Position numbers and translations under genes: made by a program. Below the pieces are notes generated by a model that saw nothing but the letters and a program-made list of their open reading frames with translations, was not told the origin of the DNA and did no database searches. This document shows, one piece after another, positions 1 through 7,176 of a stretch of 8,303 nucleotides of DNA; the stretch's first letter is position 1, and each line of letters begins with the position of its first letter. Origin of the DNA: FEN-727 sp036508635 (GTDB lineage: Bacteria; Actinomycetota; Geothermincolia; Fen-727; Anoxymicrobiaceae); NCBI GenBank assembly GCA_036508635.1, contig DATCGY010000068.1, positions 1 through 8,303 on the forward strand, given 5' to 3'.

Positions 1-110
1 CCAATTACTCTCTAATGCTTGTATTGCTCTATATACTATACTCTTCTATTCTTTCTCTTTTCTTCTTTATACGGGTATAGTGCATTTACGATTGAAGGGG
101 GGTATGTAGG
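1..110 (+). promoter_or_regulatory. AT-rich leader with possible promoter and a Shine-Dalgarno site
   Basis: This leader is AT- and pyrimidine-rich, unlike the GC-rich remainder of the window. It holds two overlapping TATACT hexamers (32-37 and 37-42) and a TATAGT (76-81), any of which could be a -10 box, but none has a convincing -35 at 16-18 nt. A purine run AAGGGGGG at 95-102, 8 nt before the ATG at 111, is a credible ribosome binding site. The binding site is seen directly; the promoter is only a possibility. Confidence 0.3.
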
Positions 111-386
111 ATGAGAAGATTTCTGGTGGTCCTGTTATTTACGGTTCTAGTAATTGGGTTGGTTATGTCAATCGGCTGCGGCGGCAAAACTGTGGTTACT
201 CAAAATTCCGGAGTTACGGAGCAGACCACACCGAAAAAGAATAGCAATGATGAAGAGATAAAAGCGTTACTAATCAGATATGATGATGCAAGCCGGATAA
301 CCCCCCAGGGCCGACAATCCTCTTGCCTAGGAAAAGGAGGAGGAAATGTCAGCCAGGAGGTTATCCATGAGAAAGACTTCTATTAA
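111..386 (+). pseudogene. Truncated secreted lipoprotein, N-terminal part of an NTF2/SnoaL-like protein
   Basis: The ORF starts with a clear lipoprotein signal peptide: basic MRR, a hydrophobic core at residues 4-19, and a Cys at 23 in SIGC followed by GG. A polar Thr/Asn/Lys linker follows (about 26-46). The stretch at about 47-60, DEEIKALLIRYDDA, resembles the first helix of NTF2/SnoaL-like (DUF4440-type) domains, which normally continue for about 100 more residues. After the DDA the sequence turns into low-complexity residues without domain character (Gly/Lys/Ser-rich) and stops at TAA 384-386. The end also overlaps strong Shine-Dalgarno sites for another start, so about 291-386 is probably former intergenic sequence joined to a broken gene. 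Signal peptide: seen. Family: tentative. Truncation: inference from length and the overlap. Confidence 0.5.
335..366 (+). promoter_or_regulatory. Two tandem strong Shine-Dalgarno sites
   Basis: AGGAGGAGG at 335-343 lies just upstream of ATG 346. A second perfect AGGAGG at 355-360 lies 6 nt upstream of ATG 367. Both ATGs share one frame, so the second site would start the same product 7 codons later, and its spacing is the better one. Two good sites show that a well-translated gene once began here, although the present ORF is only 17-24 codons. Confidence 0.55.
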
Positions 387-420
387 AGACAAAGTCAAGT
401 TCTTATACTCGATCTCATGA
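346..420 (+). pseudogene. Short broken ORF: N-terminus of an unidentified gene
   Basis: ATG 346 (or ATG 367, which has the better binding site) opens a reading frame of 24 or 17 codons ending at TGA 418-420. The peptide is basic (RR, RK, KDK) and ends in FLYSIS, as if a membrane segment were about to begin; such starts are seen in chemoreceptors and sensor kinases, but this is too short to assign. Its last codons overlap the 3-hydroxyacyl-CoA dehydrogenase remnant in another frame, and composition changes from AT-rich to GC-rich at about 405. I read it as the head of a gene cut off by a recombination or assembly junction. Confidence 0.3.
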
Positions 421-609
421 GCATCGACACGAGCTACCAGTCGGCAAAGGTGGCCGCCGAGCAGGACAACGACCAGTTCGCCGCTGAGTTCGCGCAGTAC
501 CTCTACGACAACTTCATCAGCAAGGGAAAGCTGGGCGCGAAATCCGGCGAGGTTCTACAAGTATCCCAACCCCGAGTACGAGCAGGAGGGGTTCATCCCG
601 AAGTTCTGA
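408..609 (+). pseudogene. C-terminal remnant of a 3-hydroxyacyl-CoA dehydrogenase, frameshifted
   Basis: Read from CTC 408 the frame gives LDLMSIDTSY and then the helical C-terminal segment, including YLYDNFISKGKLGAKSGE. At 549-552 the frame must shift (net loss of 2 or gain of 1 base) to continue GFYKYPNPEYEQ and end with IPKF at TGA 607-609. The GKLG.K.GEGFY.YPNP signature is characteristic of the C-terminal domain of NAD-dependent 3-hydroxyacyl-CoA dehydrogenases of fatty-acid beta-oxidation or butyryl-CoA synthesis. Only about 67 codons survive of a protein usually near 280-330 residues; the NAD-binding Rossmann fold and catalytic His are absent. Unshifted, the ORF runs to 644 with unrelated residues. 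The break lies next to a G run, so a lost GG is the simplest cause, either a real mutation or a base-calling error. Confidence 0.75.
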
Positions 610-678
610 CCGCCTCGGGGTTCCTTGTCGGGATGAGCAGGTAGACCGGAGGCCTGCCGATGGGCGGGGGGGTGCTGG

Positions 679-3600
679 TCAGTTCCCATTAGAGGCCCCG
701 TATAGCGCTTTGATCTCCGGGTAGCTCTTCTTGATGCGTTCGCGGAAAGTCGGCGTATCCCAGGCCGCCCAGGCAAATTTCTTCGCGCTTGCCCAGTCGG
801 TGCCGGCGCGCGGCTGGAAATCGGAAAGCTTGCCTCCGCGCGTCGTCACCACATAGAAAGAGAAGCCGTCGGTCTTCTCTGTGTGTAGCGCGTCTTGCCC
901 GAGCTCAGTGCGCACAGCCGCGGGGCCCTCGGGAAGGTTCGTCCGGTCATCGTGGATGACCGTGAGTGATGAAGGGTCGCTCACGTTCAACAGGAGCCAC
1001 GGCAGCCTGACATAAAGCTTCCTGCCGTCGCCGCTTACGTACCAGTGCGCCAGTGAATAGTAGTCCTTGCTTGTCGGGACGAACGTGCCGTAGCGCAGCA
1101 GGCTGTCATCCGTGTACTGTCCGGGGAACACGGTGCCGTCCAGCGTGTTGACCTGCTCCCTGTTGACCAGCAGCTTTATGTGGACAAATTCGGGGTCCGT
1201 GGCCGACGCTGCCATGAACTTGGTAGTGCCACGGTCGTAGTCCGGCCTGGCGAGAAGCAGCGCGCCGTCCTTCGCGTTTATGGACAACAGGAACTCCACG
1301 CCACCCGGCAGGTCAGGCAGCCCGGCTACCGGCAGCTTCACCGTACCGCTCTGTTTCCCTATGGTGTCTATCCCCACCAGGAGCTGGAGGTCGCCGGCCG
1401 CACCCGGAAGCAGCTCTCTGGCCACCGCCCCTTCGAAGTCGACTTCCAGGTATGCAAAGCCCTCGTCGTAATTGACCTTGAGACCTTTCACACCCGCCAC
1501 CGCTGCGCCCGAGGCCTTCTTCGATTCCCAGTAGGAAGTGGTTTTCTCTGCGGTAGCCCGGCCAGGGTCGTATGCCATCAAGCCGAAATTCTGCTCCGGA
1601 TCCATCTCGTTGTGCCATAAGATGTGGCGCTCGAAGGGGATCATGTAGTCCATGTCCACCCAGGTTCTCTTAGACCACTCGTCGGCCCACTCAAAAATCG
1701 CCCCACCGGCGTAACCCTCACGCACGATGGCCTGGTACATCCTCGACTCCAGCTCACCCTGCTGCTGTTCGTCGATCCCCCCATGGTTGAAACCCTCGGG
1801 GTTGATGTGCGCTATCCCCATCGAGGTAGACATGCCGAACTCCCCGACCAGGGCGGGGTAGTCCGGGAGGATAGCCATGAACTGCTTCAGGTATCCCCCA
1901 TAGCGAAGCACACCTTTGTCGTCGCGGTACTCCGCGTAAGCCGGTTCACGGTTCATGAAGTCAGGGTAGTACGGATAGATATGGTAGCAGGCGAACAGGC
2001 CGGCTCCGGCGGCGCCTTCGGGCAGGATATGGTTCGGATCGAGCACGGCGGAGTCTTCCTGCTCCTGGGACTTGGGCACTCCCGGGGTGGCCTCCGTCGG
2101 GTGTGTCATGGGGTCGAGGGTGGGCCAGCTCACAAACGAGACCGGCGCCGCCCATCCGTCGGACTTCATCTGCTGGACCGTGTAGTCACAGGTCTGCGCC
2201 ATCCACGTCTCGATGGCCCTGGACCCGGCGACCGCGCTCACATAATTGCCCTTGTACACGCTCTTTTCGGGGTTCAGGGCATTGGTGGTGTTCGCCTCGT
2301 CGAAGACTATCTCGCGGCCCAGCACCACGCCAAGGACATAGGGCGTGACGTCCGCATTGTAATCTCCCCATGCCCTGCCCTTGCGCTCGGGGATGTTCTT
2401 CCTGCCAGCGAGGGCCTCCATATCCATCGCTATCTCGCGCTGGTAGGAGCTCGTGTATCCCTTGTCGTAGAGGTTGTATCCAGGGACCGTGTCGTCGGGC
2501 CAGACCTCCTGCAACAGCATGAGCTTCTTTTTGCTGGACTTGTTGAAGTCGTAGAGGGTCTGGTAGAACACCGGGTCCAGGAGCGTGTACACCCGGATGG
2601 TGTTGGCATTGAGCCCGGAGATCTCCTCGAACCATGACCTGTAGAGCTTGTCATCCGCGGGGAACTCGCTGAACCACTTGCCCGGTAGCGCTATGCCAAC
2701 ATCCACACCGCGCACCAGGAACTTGTTCCACCTGGTTCCGTCGTACACCTCGAAGTAGCGCCCGTTGGTCCTGGCGGCCACGTCCATCCCGTCTACCATG
2801 GCCACGGGCGCGGGTTTTGCCTGTCTGTCGACTCGCGTCACAGAGACCACCGCGAAGACGATCGCTGCAACTACCAGAACGGCGGCCGCCACCGCCACCA
2901 GGGGGATCAGGATCCGGCGCGGGCCGGGCCCGGCCGCAGCCAGCTGGCTACCCGCCGCCGCCGCTTCCGTCCACCCGGCGCCTTCCTCGTAGCCCCGTCG
3001 CTGCATGGCACCCCATGACTGCTTGCGCGTATACAGGGTGAAGAATGCCTTGGTGCGCCACCACGCGTTCACCTGCCGGTAGCCGAAGTTCTCCGCGATG
3101 CTGTAAAAAGCCAGCTTCAACAACGCGGGCACCCTGGCATAATGCTTAAGGGCTATGCCCTCCAACAGCACCGCAAACATCGAGACCGCGATCGCGTAGA
3201 GGAAAGCCAGGGCGATGAAGAGATACAAGAACTGGACATTCAACAGACCGAGAAGCAGAGCGACCACTATCGCCACGTAGCCCAGCAGCTCGATAGCCGG
3301 GCCTATCATCTCGAAGAAGAAGAAGTATGGCATGGCCACGAGCCCGATCTGTTTGTAGCGAGGGTTCATGAGCATCCCGGCGCTACCGGTCAGGGCCTCG
3401 ATCAGGCCACGCTGCCAGCGGTCCCGCTGCCTGGCAAGCTGGCCGTATTTCTCGGGGGCTTCAGTCCAGCAGACCGGGTCGGGCACGAAGAAGATCCGGT
3501 ATTTCCTCTTGTTCTTCCTCAGGTACCTGTGCATGCGGACCACCAGGTCCATGTCCTCGCCGACCGTATCCGTGCGGTAGCCATTGACCTCTATCGCCAG

Positions 3601-4395
3601 GCGGCGGTCGAACAGGCCGAACGCCCCGGAGATTATGAGCAGGCTGCGCAGCGTGCTCCAGCCGATACGGCCGCCGAGGAACGCGCGAAGGTACTCGATC
3701 GTCTGCAGGTTGGCGAGATAACTGCGGGGCAGGCGGACATCGGTGACGGTCCCGCCCTCGACCGTACACCCGTTCACGATCCTTACCAGTCCGCCGACCC
3801 CCACCGTGGTCGTGGGGTTCTCGATGAATGGCCGGGCGACCTTCAGCAGGCCTTCCGGCTCAATCAGCGAATCCGCATCGATGACACAGACCAGGTCGTG
3901 GCGACTGACGTTGATGCCGGCGTTGAGAGCGTCCGCCTTGCCCCCGTTCTCCTTATCCACGACGATGAGGTTCTCGAAGTCGGGAGAGATGTAGACGCCG
4001 CGGATCGGCTGGCACGCGACCCTATCCGGGACGGCCTTCGAGATCCTGCGGAGGTTGTATTTCTCTCCCAGGAGATCGAGTGTCCGGTCCGTGGACCCGT
4101 CGTTTATCACGACTACCTCGAAGTGGGGATACCGAAGGAGCAGGATGGAGCGGACCGCCTCGACGATGGTCGCCTCCTCGTTGTAGGCGGGCACAAGAAC
4201 CGATATGGAAGGTGTCAGAGGGGAGCGGAACACTTCGTAGAAGTCGATGAACCTGCGCCGGCGGTTGTATTTGATCGAGCCCACGAAAGCGGCCGAGAAC
4301 AGTATGAGATAGACCGTGTTGATGGCCGCAAAGTAGAAGAAGACCACGAAGTTGAAGATTATGATTATGTCGCCGGCGATGCTCTTGAAATCCAA
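679..4395 (-). CDS. Membrane GT2 polysaccharide synthase fused to an extracytoplasmic glycoside-hydrolase-like domain
   Basis: This 1238-residue protein is probably a processive surface-polysaccharide synthase with a built-in glycan-acting domain. A first membrane segment (about 8-38) is followed by a cytoplasmic GT-A domain (about 62-340) with all family-2 hallmarks: Asp99 in INDGSTD, DAD at 173-175, GED at 279-281, and QxxRW (Gln323, Arg326, Trp327). Two hydrophobic stretches (about 351-384, 387-415) and a basic cytoplasmic linker follow, then a membrane segment (about 494-519) that would place the remainder outside. Residues about 545-945 look like a clan GH-A (beta/alpha)8 hydrolase: Glu695 in LGREI is the candidate acid/base and Glu852 in LVGEFG the candidate nucleophile, with FEWADEW after it. 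The last ~270 residues look like beta-rich accessory domains. No PilZ motif is visible. The start is TTG at 4393-4395; an ATG is not available. Substrate and polymer are unknown. The architecture call is firm; the role is inferred from family. Confidence 0.88.
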   Translation of the reverse strand: MDFKSIAGDIIIIFNFVVFFYFAAINTVYLILFSAAFVGSIKYNRRRRFIDFYEVFRSPLTPSISVLVPAYNEEATIVEAVRSILLLRYPHFEVVVINDGSTDRTLDLLGEKYNLRRISKAVPDRVACQPIRGVYISPDFENLIVVDKENGGKADALNAGINVSRHDLVCVIDADSLIEPEGLLKVARPFIENPTTTVGVGGLVRIVNGCTVEGGTVTDVRLPRSYLANLQTIEYLRAFLGGRIGWSTLRSLLIISGAFGLFDRRLAIEVNGYRTDTVGEDMDLVVRMHRYLRKNKRKYRIFFVPDPVCWTEAPEKYGQLARQRDRWQRGLIEALTGSAGMLMNPRYKQIGLVAMPYFFFFEMIGPAIELLGYVAIVVALLLGLLNVQFLYLFIALAFLYAIAVSMFAVLLEGIALKHYARVPALLKLAFYSIAENFGYRQVNAWWRTKAFFTLYTRKQSWGAMQRRGYEEGAGWTEAAAAGSQLAAAGPGPRRILIPLVAVAAAVLVVAAIVFAVVSVTRVDRQAKPAPVAMVDGMDVAARTNGRYFEVYDGTRWNKFLVRGVDVGIALPGKWFSEFPADDKLYRSWFEEISGLNANTIRVYTLLDPVFYQTLYDFNKSSKKKLMLLQEVWPDDTVPGYNLYDKGYTSSYQREIAMDMEALAGRKNIPERKGRAWGDYNADVTPYVLGVVLGREIVFDEANTTNALNPEKSVYKGNYVSAVAGSRAIETWMAQTCDYTVQQMKSDGWAAPVSFVSWPTLDPMTHPTEATPGVPKSQEQEDSAVLDPNHILPEGAAGAGLFACYHIYPYYPDFMNREPAYAEYRDDKGVLRYGGYLKQFMAILPDYPALVGEFGMSTSMGIAHINPEGFNHGGIDEQQQGELESRMYQAIVREGYAGGAIFEWADEWSKRTWVDMDYMIPFERHILWHNEMDPEQNFGLMAYDPGRATAEKTTSYWESKKASGAAVAGVKGLKVNYDEGFAYLEVDFEGAVARELLPGAAGDLQLLVGIDTIGKQSGTVKLPVAGLPDLPGGVEFLLSINAKDGALLLARPDYDRGTTKFMAASATDPEFVHIKLLVNREQVNTLDGTVFPGQYTDDSLLRYGTFVPTSKDYYSLAHWYVSGDGRKLYVRLPWLLLNVSDPSSLTVIHDDRTNLPEGPAAVRTELGQDALHTEKTDGFSFYVVTTRGGKLSDFQPRAGTDWASAKKFAWAAWDTPTFRERIKKSYPEIKALYGASNGN

Positions 4396-4413
4396 CTCTC
4401 AGGAACCTTCCCT
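4396..4413 (-). promoter_or_regulatory. Coupled stop/start junction and Shine-Dalgarno for the synthase
   Basis: On the coding strand AGGGAAGG (4413-4406) lies 10 nt before the TTG start, and the HEAT-protein stop TGA (4401-4399) lies between them, followed by one GAG codon. The stop and the TTG share a reading frame. Ribosomes finishing the HEAT protein would be close to the synthase start, so translational coupling is likely. The binding-site spacing is slightly long, and TTG is a weak start, which fits dependence on coupling. Confidence 0.55.
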
Positions 4414-5541
4414 GTCTTCCTTATCTCTGATCTCGAACGTCTCCAGCACCTCTGATGCCACATCACTGGCTGAATGCAGGTCTTTCTCGAGGATGGCGCG
4501 GCCGTCTTCGCCGATCTGTGCGAGCGCCACCGCGCAGTTTATCTTCACGGCCAGGACCTCGTCGTACAGCCCTTGCTCGAGCCGCGGTATCGAGCTCCCG
4601 CACTGCAACTTGCCGAGGGCCTCGGCCGACTCCGCTCGTACTTCTGCGTCAACGTCGTCCATCGCCGCCTCCAGGTCGTCACACACGACAAAGTCTCCGA
4701 TCGTTCCGAGGGAGAACGCAGCTCGAGCCCTTACCCTTGGGTCGTCGTGTTTCAGGAAGCGCAACAGCAGAGGCACGGCGTTGGTGTCCTTCATCGCACC
4801 CACGATGTTCACCAGGAGTATGAGGCGATCGGTATCAGGCTCTCCGCGCTCCATCCATCGTTCCAGGTAACCAGAGAACTCCTGCTTGCGCTCGAGCAGG
4901 ACCTCAGCAACGCGGAGGGTCTCGAGTTCGGGTGATGCGGCCAGGTGCTTGACAACCGTATCGAGGGCTTCGCGCGTACCGATCTTCGAGAGGGAGTTCA
5001 GGCAGGAGAACGTGACCTCAGGGCGTGAGGTAGATTCCAGGGCCGCAGCCAACGCGGGCACCGCCCTTTCGGACCTCATCATCCCCAGGTGGTACGCGGA
5101 CTCCGCCTGCCTTACCATACCGCGCTTGCCCAGGTTGGTGATGTCCTCGTCGACAAAACCGAGCTTGTCGAAAGCTCCAGTCAATATCTCCTGTTCGCTC
5201 CCCTTCAGGAACCTGATGTTTTCGAGAAGGACCTGCTCGAGGACCCCGTGGTCACGTTTCGGGACGACCGATTCGAGCGACGCCACCAGGTCCTGCATGC
5301 TTCTTTCCTCCGTCAGCAGGTCATAGACCAGAGGGCTGAGGTCTTCCTTCTTGGCCAGCGTCCTGCGCTCGCGCCAGGACCCGGTCAAACGAAGCACGAT
5401 CAGGGAGAAGAACAGCACAAGCGTGATGCCGAGAATCACCAGTACGGCGGTGACGAGGACGGTCACTGTGGTGGAGCGGGGGGCGGTGGTCCTGGTCGCC
5501 AGGGTGACGACCTTGCTCAAGAGCCAATGCCAGTCAGTCAT
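4399..5541 (-). CDS. Membrane-anchored HEAT-repeat protein
   Basis: The 380-residue product has one strong membrane segment at about 25-51 followed by basic residues (RLTGSWRERR), indicating a short outside N-terminus and a cytoplasmic body. From about 140 to 375 it is built of repeated helix pairs of the HEAT type, for example AVPALAAALES, NAVPLLLRFLKHDDPRVRARAAFSLGTIG and later AEVRAESAEALGKL. HEAT repeats form curved scaffolds for protein-protein binding and have no known catalytic residues. The start ATG at 5541 has AGGAG shortly upstream. It sits 43 nt after the response regulator gene and is in the same frame as the following synthase, 3 nt away. A likely role is an adaptor that holds or regulates the synthase at the membrane, perhaps reading the regulator's phosphorylation state; that role is inference. 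Confidence 0.82.
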   Translation of the reverse strand: MTDWHWLLSKVVTLATRTTAPRSTTVTVLVTAVLVILGITLVLFFSLIVLRLTGSWRERRTLAKKEDLSPLVYDLLTEERSMQDLVASLESVVPKRDHGVLEQVLLENIRFLKGSEQEILTGAFDKLGFVDEDITNLGKRGMVRQAESAYHLGMMRSERAVPALAAALESTSRPEVTFSCLNSLSKIGTREALDTVVKHLAASPELETLRVAEVLLERKQEFSGYLERWMERGEPDTDRLILLVNIVGAMKDTNAVPLLLRFLKHDDPRVRARAAFSLGTIGDFVVCDDLEAAMDDVDAEVRAESAEALGKLQCGSSIPRLEQGLYDEVLAVKINCAVALAQIGEDGRAILEKDLHSASDVASEVLETFEIRDKEDREGS

Positions 5542-5584
5542 CCTGCTCCTCGTGGTCGTGGTCGGGCACAGGACCGGTCAAAGT

Positions 5585-5965
5585 TCAGCCGCTCCTGGCG
5601 AGGGCGCTCTTTACGCGGGCGGCCAGCTCGGAGACGCTGAACGGTTTGATCAGGTAGTCGACTGCGCCGGAATCGAAACCCTTCAGCACGTCTGCTTCCA
5701 TGCTCCTTGCGGTGAGCATTATAACCGGGATGTCACTGGTCTCTTCCTCTTCCTTCATCAACCGCAGCACCTCGAACCCGTCCATGATGGGCATCATGAC
5801 GTCGAGTATCACGAGATCGGGCTTGTTTTCGTTGATCAGCTCGAGTGCCAGCTTTCCATTCTCCCCCCACAGCACCTCACAACCGGTCTTCTCAAGCCAG
5901 AACTTGATGAGATTGGCTATCTGCGGCTCATCCTCCGCGATGACAATCAGCCGTTTCTCAGTCAT
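5585..5965 (-). CDS. Single-domain (receiver-only) response regulator
   Basis: This 126-residue protein is one complete CheY-like receiver with no output domain. Key residues are all present: the acidic pair Glu11/Asp12, the phospho-acceptor Asp55 in LVILDVMMP, Thr85 in MLTAR, and Lys108-Pro109 in YLIKPFS. It should accept phosphate from the kinase encoded just upstream, whose gene it overlaps by 8 nt (the ATG lies within the kinase's last codons). GAAGGGGG at 5978-5971, 5 nt before the ATG, is its ribosome binding site. Without a DNA-binding or enzymatic output it must act by protein-protein contact or as a phosphorelay intermediate; the HEAT protein encoded next is the obvious candidate partner, though this is inference. 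Confidence 0.95.
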   Translation of the reverse strand: MTEKRLIVIAEDEPQIANLIKFWLEKTGCEVLWGENGKLALELINENKPDLVILDVMMPIMDGFEVLRLMKEEEETSDIPVIMLTARSMEADVLKGFDSGAVDYLIKPFSVSELAARVKSALARSG

Positions 5966-7085
5966 CTTGTCCCCCTTCAGCGGCCTCGAGGATGGTTGCC
6001 TCGCTCGCGGGCGGCAGGAATACCGTGAACTTAGAGCCCTGTCCCACCGAACTCTCCAGCTTCAGTTCGCCACCGTGCTTTTCCACGATCTCCCCTGTTA
6101 TCGCCAGGCCCAGGCCGCTCCCCGTGGACCCGGTCTGTGCGGCAGTCGAAGCCCGGAAGAACCTTTCGAGAACGTGCCCGACCTCATCGGCGGGTATGCC
6201 GACACCGGTGTCCTCCACATCGATCTTCGCGCGGTCTCCCTCGCGGCCCAGCCTGATAGTCGTGCCGCCCTCGATGGTGTACTTGAGTGCGTTGCTCACC
6301 AGGTTGGAGATCACCCTGCTGAAAAGCTGGTAATCACCCTGGACCGGTACAGCCTCGAGAACCTCCGATTTCAACCAGAGACCCTTCTCGGAGGCCATCG
6401 CCGTGAATGTCTCGACGGTCTCCGTGATCATGGCTTCGAGGTCCATGGGGTCCCAGTGGACTACGACGCGACCCGACTCGAGTCTTCCGAGGTCGAGCAG
6501 GTCGTTCACGAGCTCCTCGAGCCTCACGACGTTGGAGTGGACGATTTCCAGAAACTTGCATTGCATGTCTGTTATCTCGCCTGCATCCCCCTCGGAAACG
6601 AGGTCGAGGTACCCTTTCATCGAGGTCAATGGGGTCCTGAGTTCGTGTGCGACGACAGAGACCATCGAATCTTTGAAGCTCTCCACTTCTTTCTCATGGG
6701 TCATGTCGGAAAAGACCTCGACAGCCCCCACGGTACGGCCCTCGTCGTCGAAGAGCGGAGCGCAACTTACACTAACAGGGACCCTCTCGCCGCTCTTGGC
6801 CAGGGCCCAGACAGTACCCGCGAAGACGGTGTGAGAATCTCCGATCGTCGTCAGCAGCGGGCACTTCTTATCGCACAGCTGGCAACCACTGTCGTCCACG
6901 TGACTGATGAAATCCTTGCAGGATCGGCCCAAAACCTCACCCTCACTCCAGCCCAGTATCGATTCGGCGGCCCGGTTCCAGATAAGGACCTGCCGCTCGT
7001 TATCGACCACGTACATCCCATGCCCGAGGCTCGCGAATATCCGGTCCAGCTCGCGCTCTACCCGCTGTATGTTGCTTGAGCCCAA
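5958..7085 (-). CDS. Soluble PAS-domain sensor histidine kinase
   Basis: The 375-residue protein autophosphorylates on His and passes phosphate to a response regulator. An N-terminal PAS domain (about 10-130) is followed by a HisKA helix pair with His147 in the H-box VVAHELRTPL, and a HATPase_c domain with N-box (Asn261, Asn265), G1 box DTGVGIP (292-298) and G2 box GSGLGLAI (322-329). No membrane segment or signal peptide is visible, so it is cytoplasmic. The PAS domain carries four closely placed cysteines (Cys56, 68, 71, 75) that could bind a metal or respond to redox state. The start is TTG at 7085-7083, supported by GGGAGGGG (7096-7089) just upstream; the next in-frame ATG (residue 24) would cut into the PAS domain. 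A 91-nt gap separates it from the Cache lipoprotein gene; I see no convincing terminator there. Confidence 0.95.
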   Translation of the reverse strand: MGSSNIQRVERELDRIFASLGHGMYVVDNERQVLIWNRAAESILGWSEGEVLGRSCKDFISHVDDSGCQLCDKKCPLLTTIGDSHTVFAGTVWALAKSGERVPVSVSCAPLFDDEGRTVGAVEVFSDMTHEKEVESFKDSMVSVVAHELRTPLTSMKGYLDLVSEGDAGEITDMQCKFLEIVHSNVVRLEELVNDLLDLGRLESGRVVVHWDPMDLEAMITETVETFTAMASEKGLWLKSEVLEAVPVQGDYQLFSRVISNLVSNALKYTIEGGTTIRLGREGDRAKIDVEDTGVGIPADEVGHVLERFFRASTAAQTGSTGSGLGLAITGEIVEKHGGELKLESSVGQGSKFTVFLPPASEATILEAAEGGQDD

Positions 7086-7176
7086 CTTCCCCTCCCGGCT
7101 TGTTCCAAAGACTCAACGCTTCCACGGTCACGCAGAAATTGCCTGATCAGATTATGGATTATGGCCCGGAGTCCGT

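Noticed and set aside
285..345. Possible riboswitch or structured leader (GCAAG...CTTGC arms, C-rich middle) upstream of the short ORF
   Set aside because: I tried c-di-GMP and guanidine classes; the conserved cores do not match and the pairing arms are only 5 bp.
637..660. GCAGG/CCTGC hairpin between the convergent genes as a terminator
   Set aside because: Only a 5-bp stem with an 11-nt loop and no T run on either strand.
1624..2637. 337-codon plus-strand open frame opposite the hydrolase-like domain
   Set aside because: Same antisense-shadow composition; the minus strand gives a coherent barrel-type protein.
4399..4401. TGA between the HEAT protein and synthase as a selenocysteine codon
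   Set aside because: No conserved redox context around it and no selenocysteine-insertion hairpin evident; an ordinary stop with a coupled TTG start explains it.
3142..4455. 437-codon plus-strand open frame opposite the GT2 domain
   Set aside because: His/Arg/Asp-rich composition typical of an antisense shadow, no domain character, and the opposite strand encodes all GT2 motifs.
5700..7079. 459-codon plus-strand open frame opposite the kinase and regulator
   Set aside because: It is antisense to two genes with complete catalytic motifs and its product has no recognisable domain; long antisense frames are common in GC-rich DNA.
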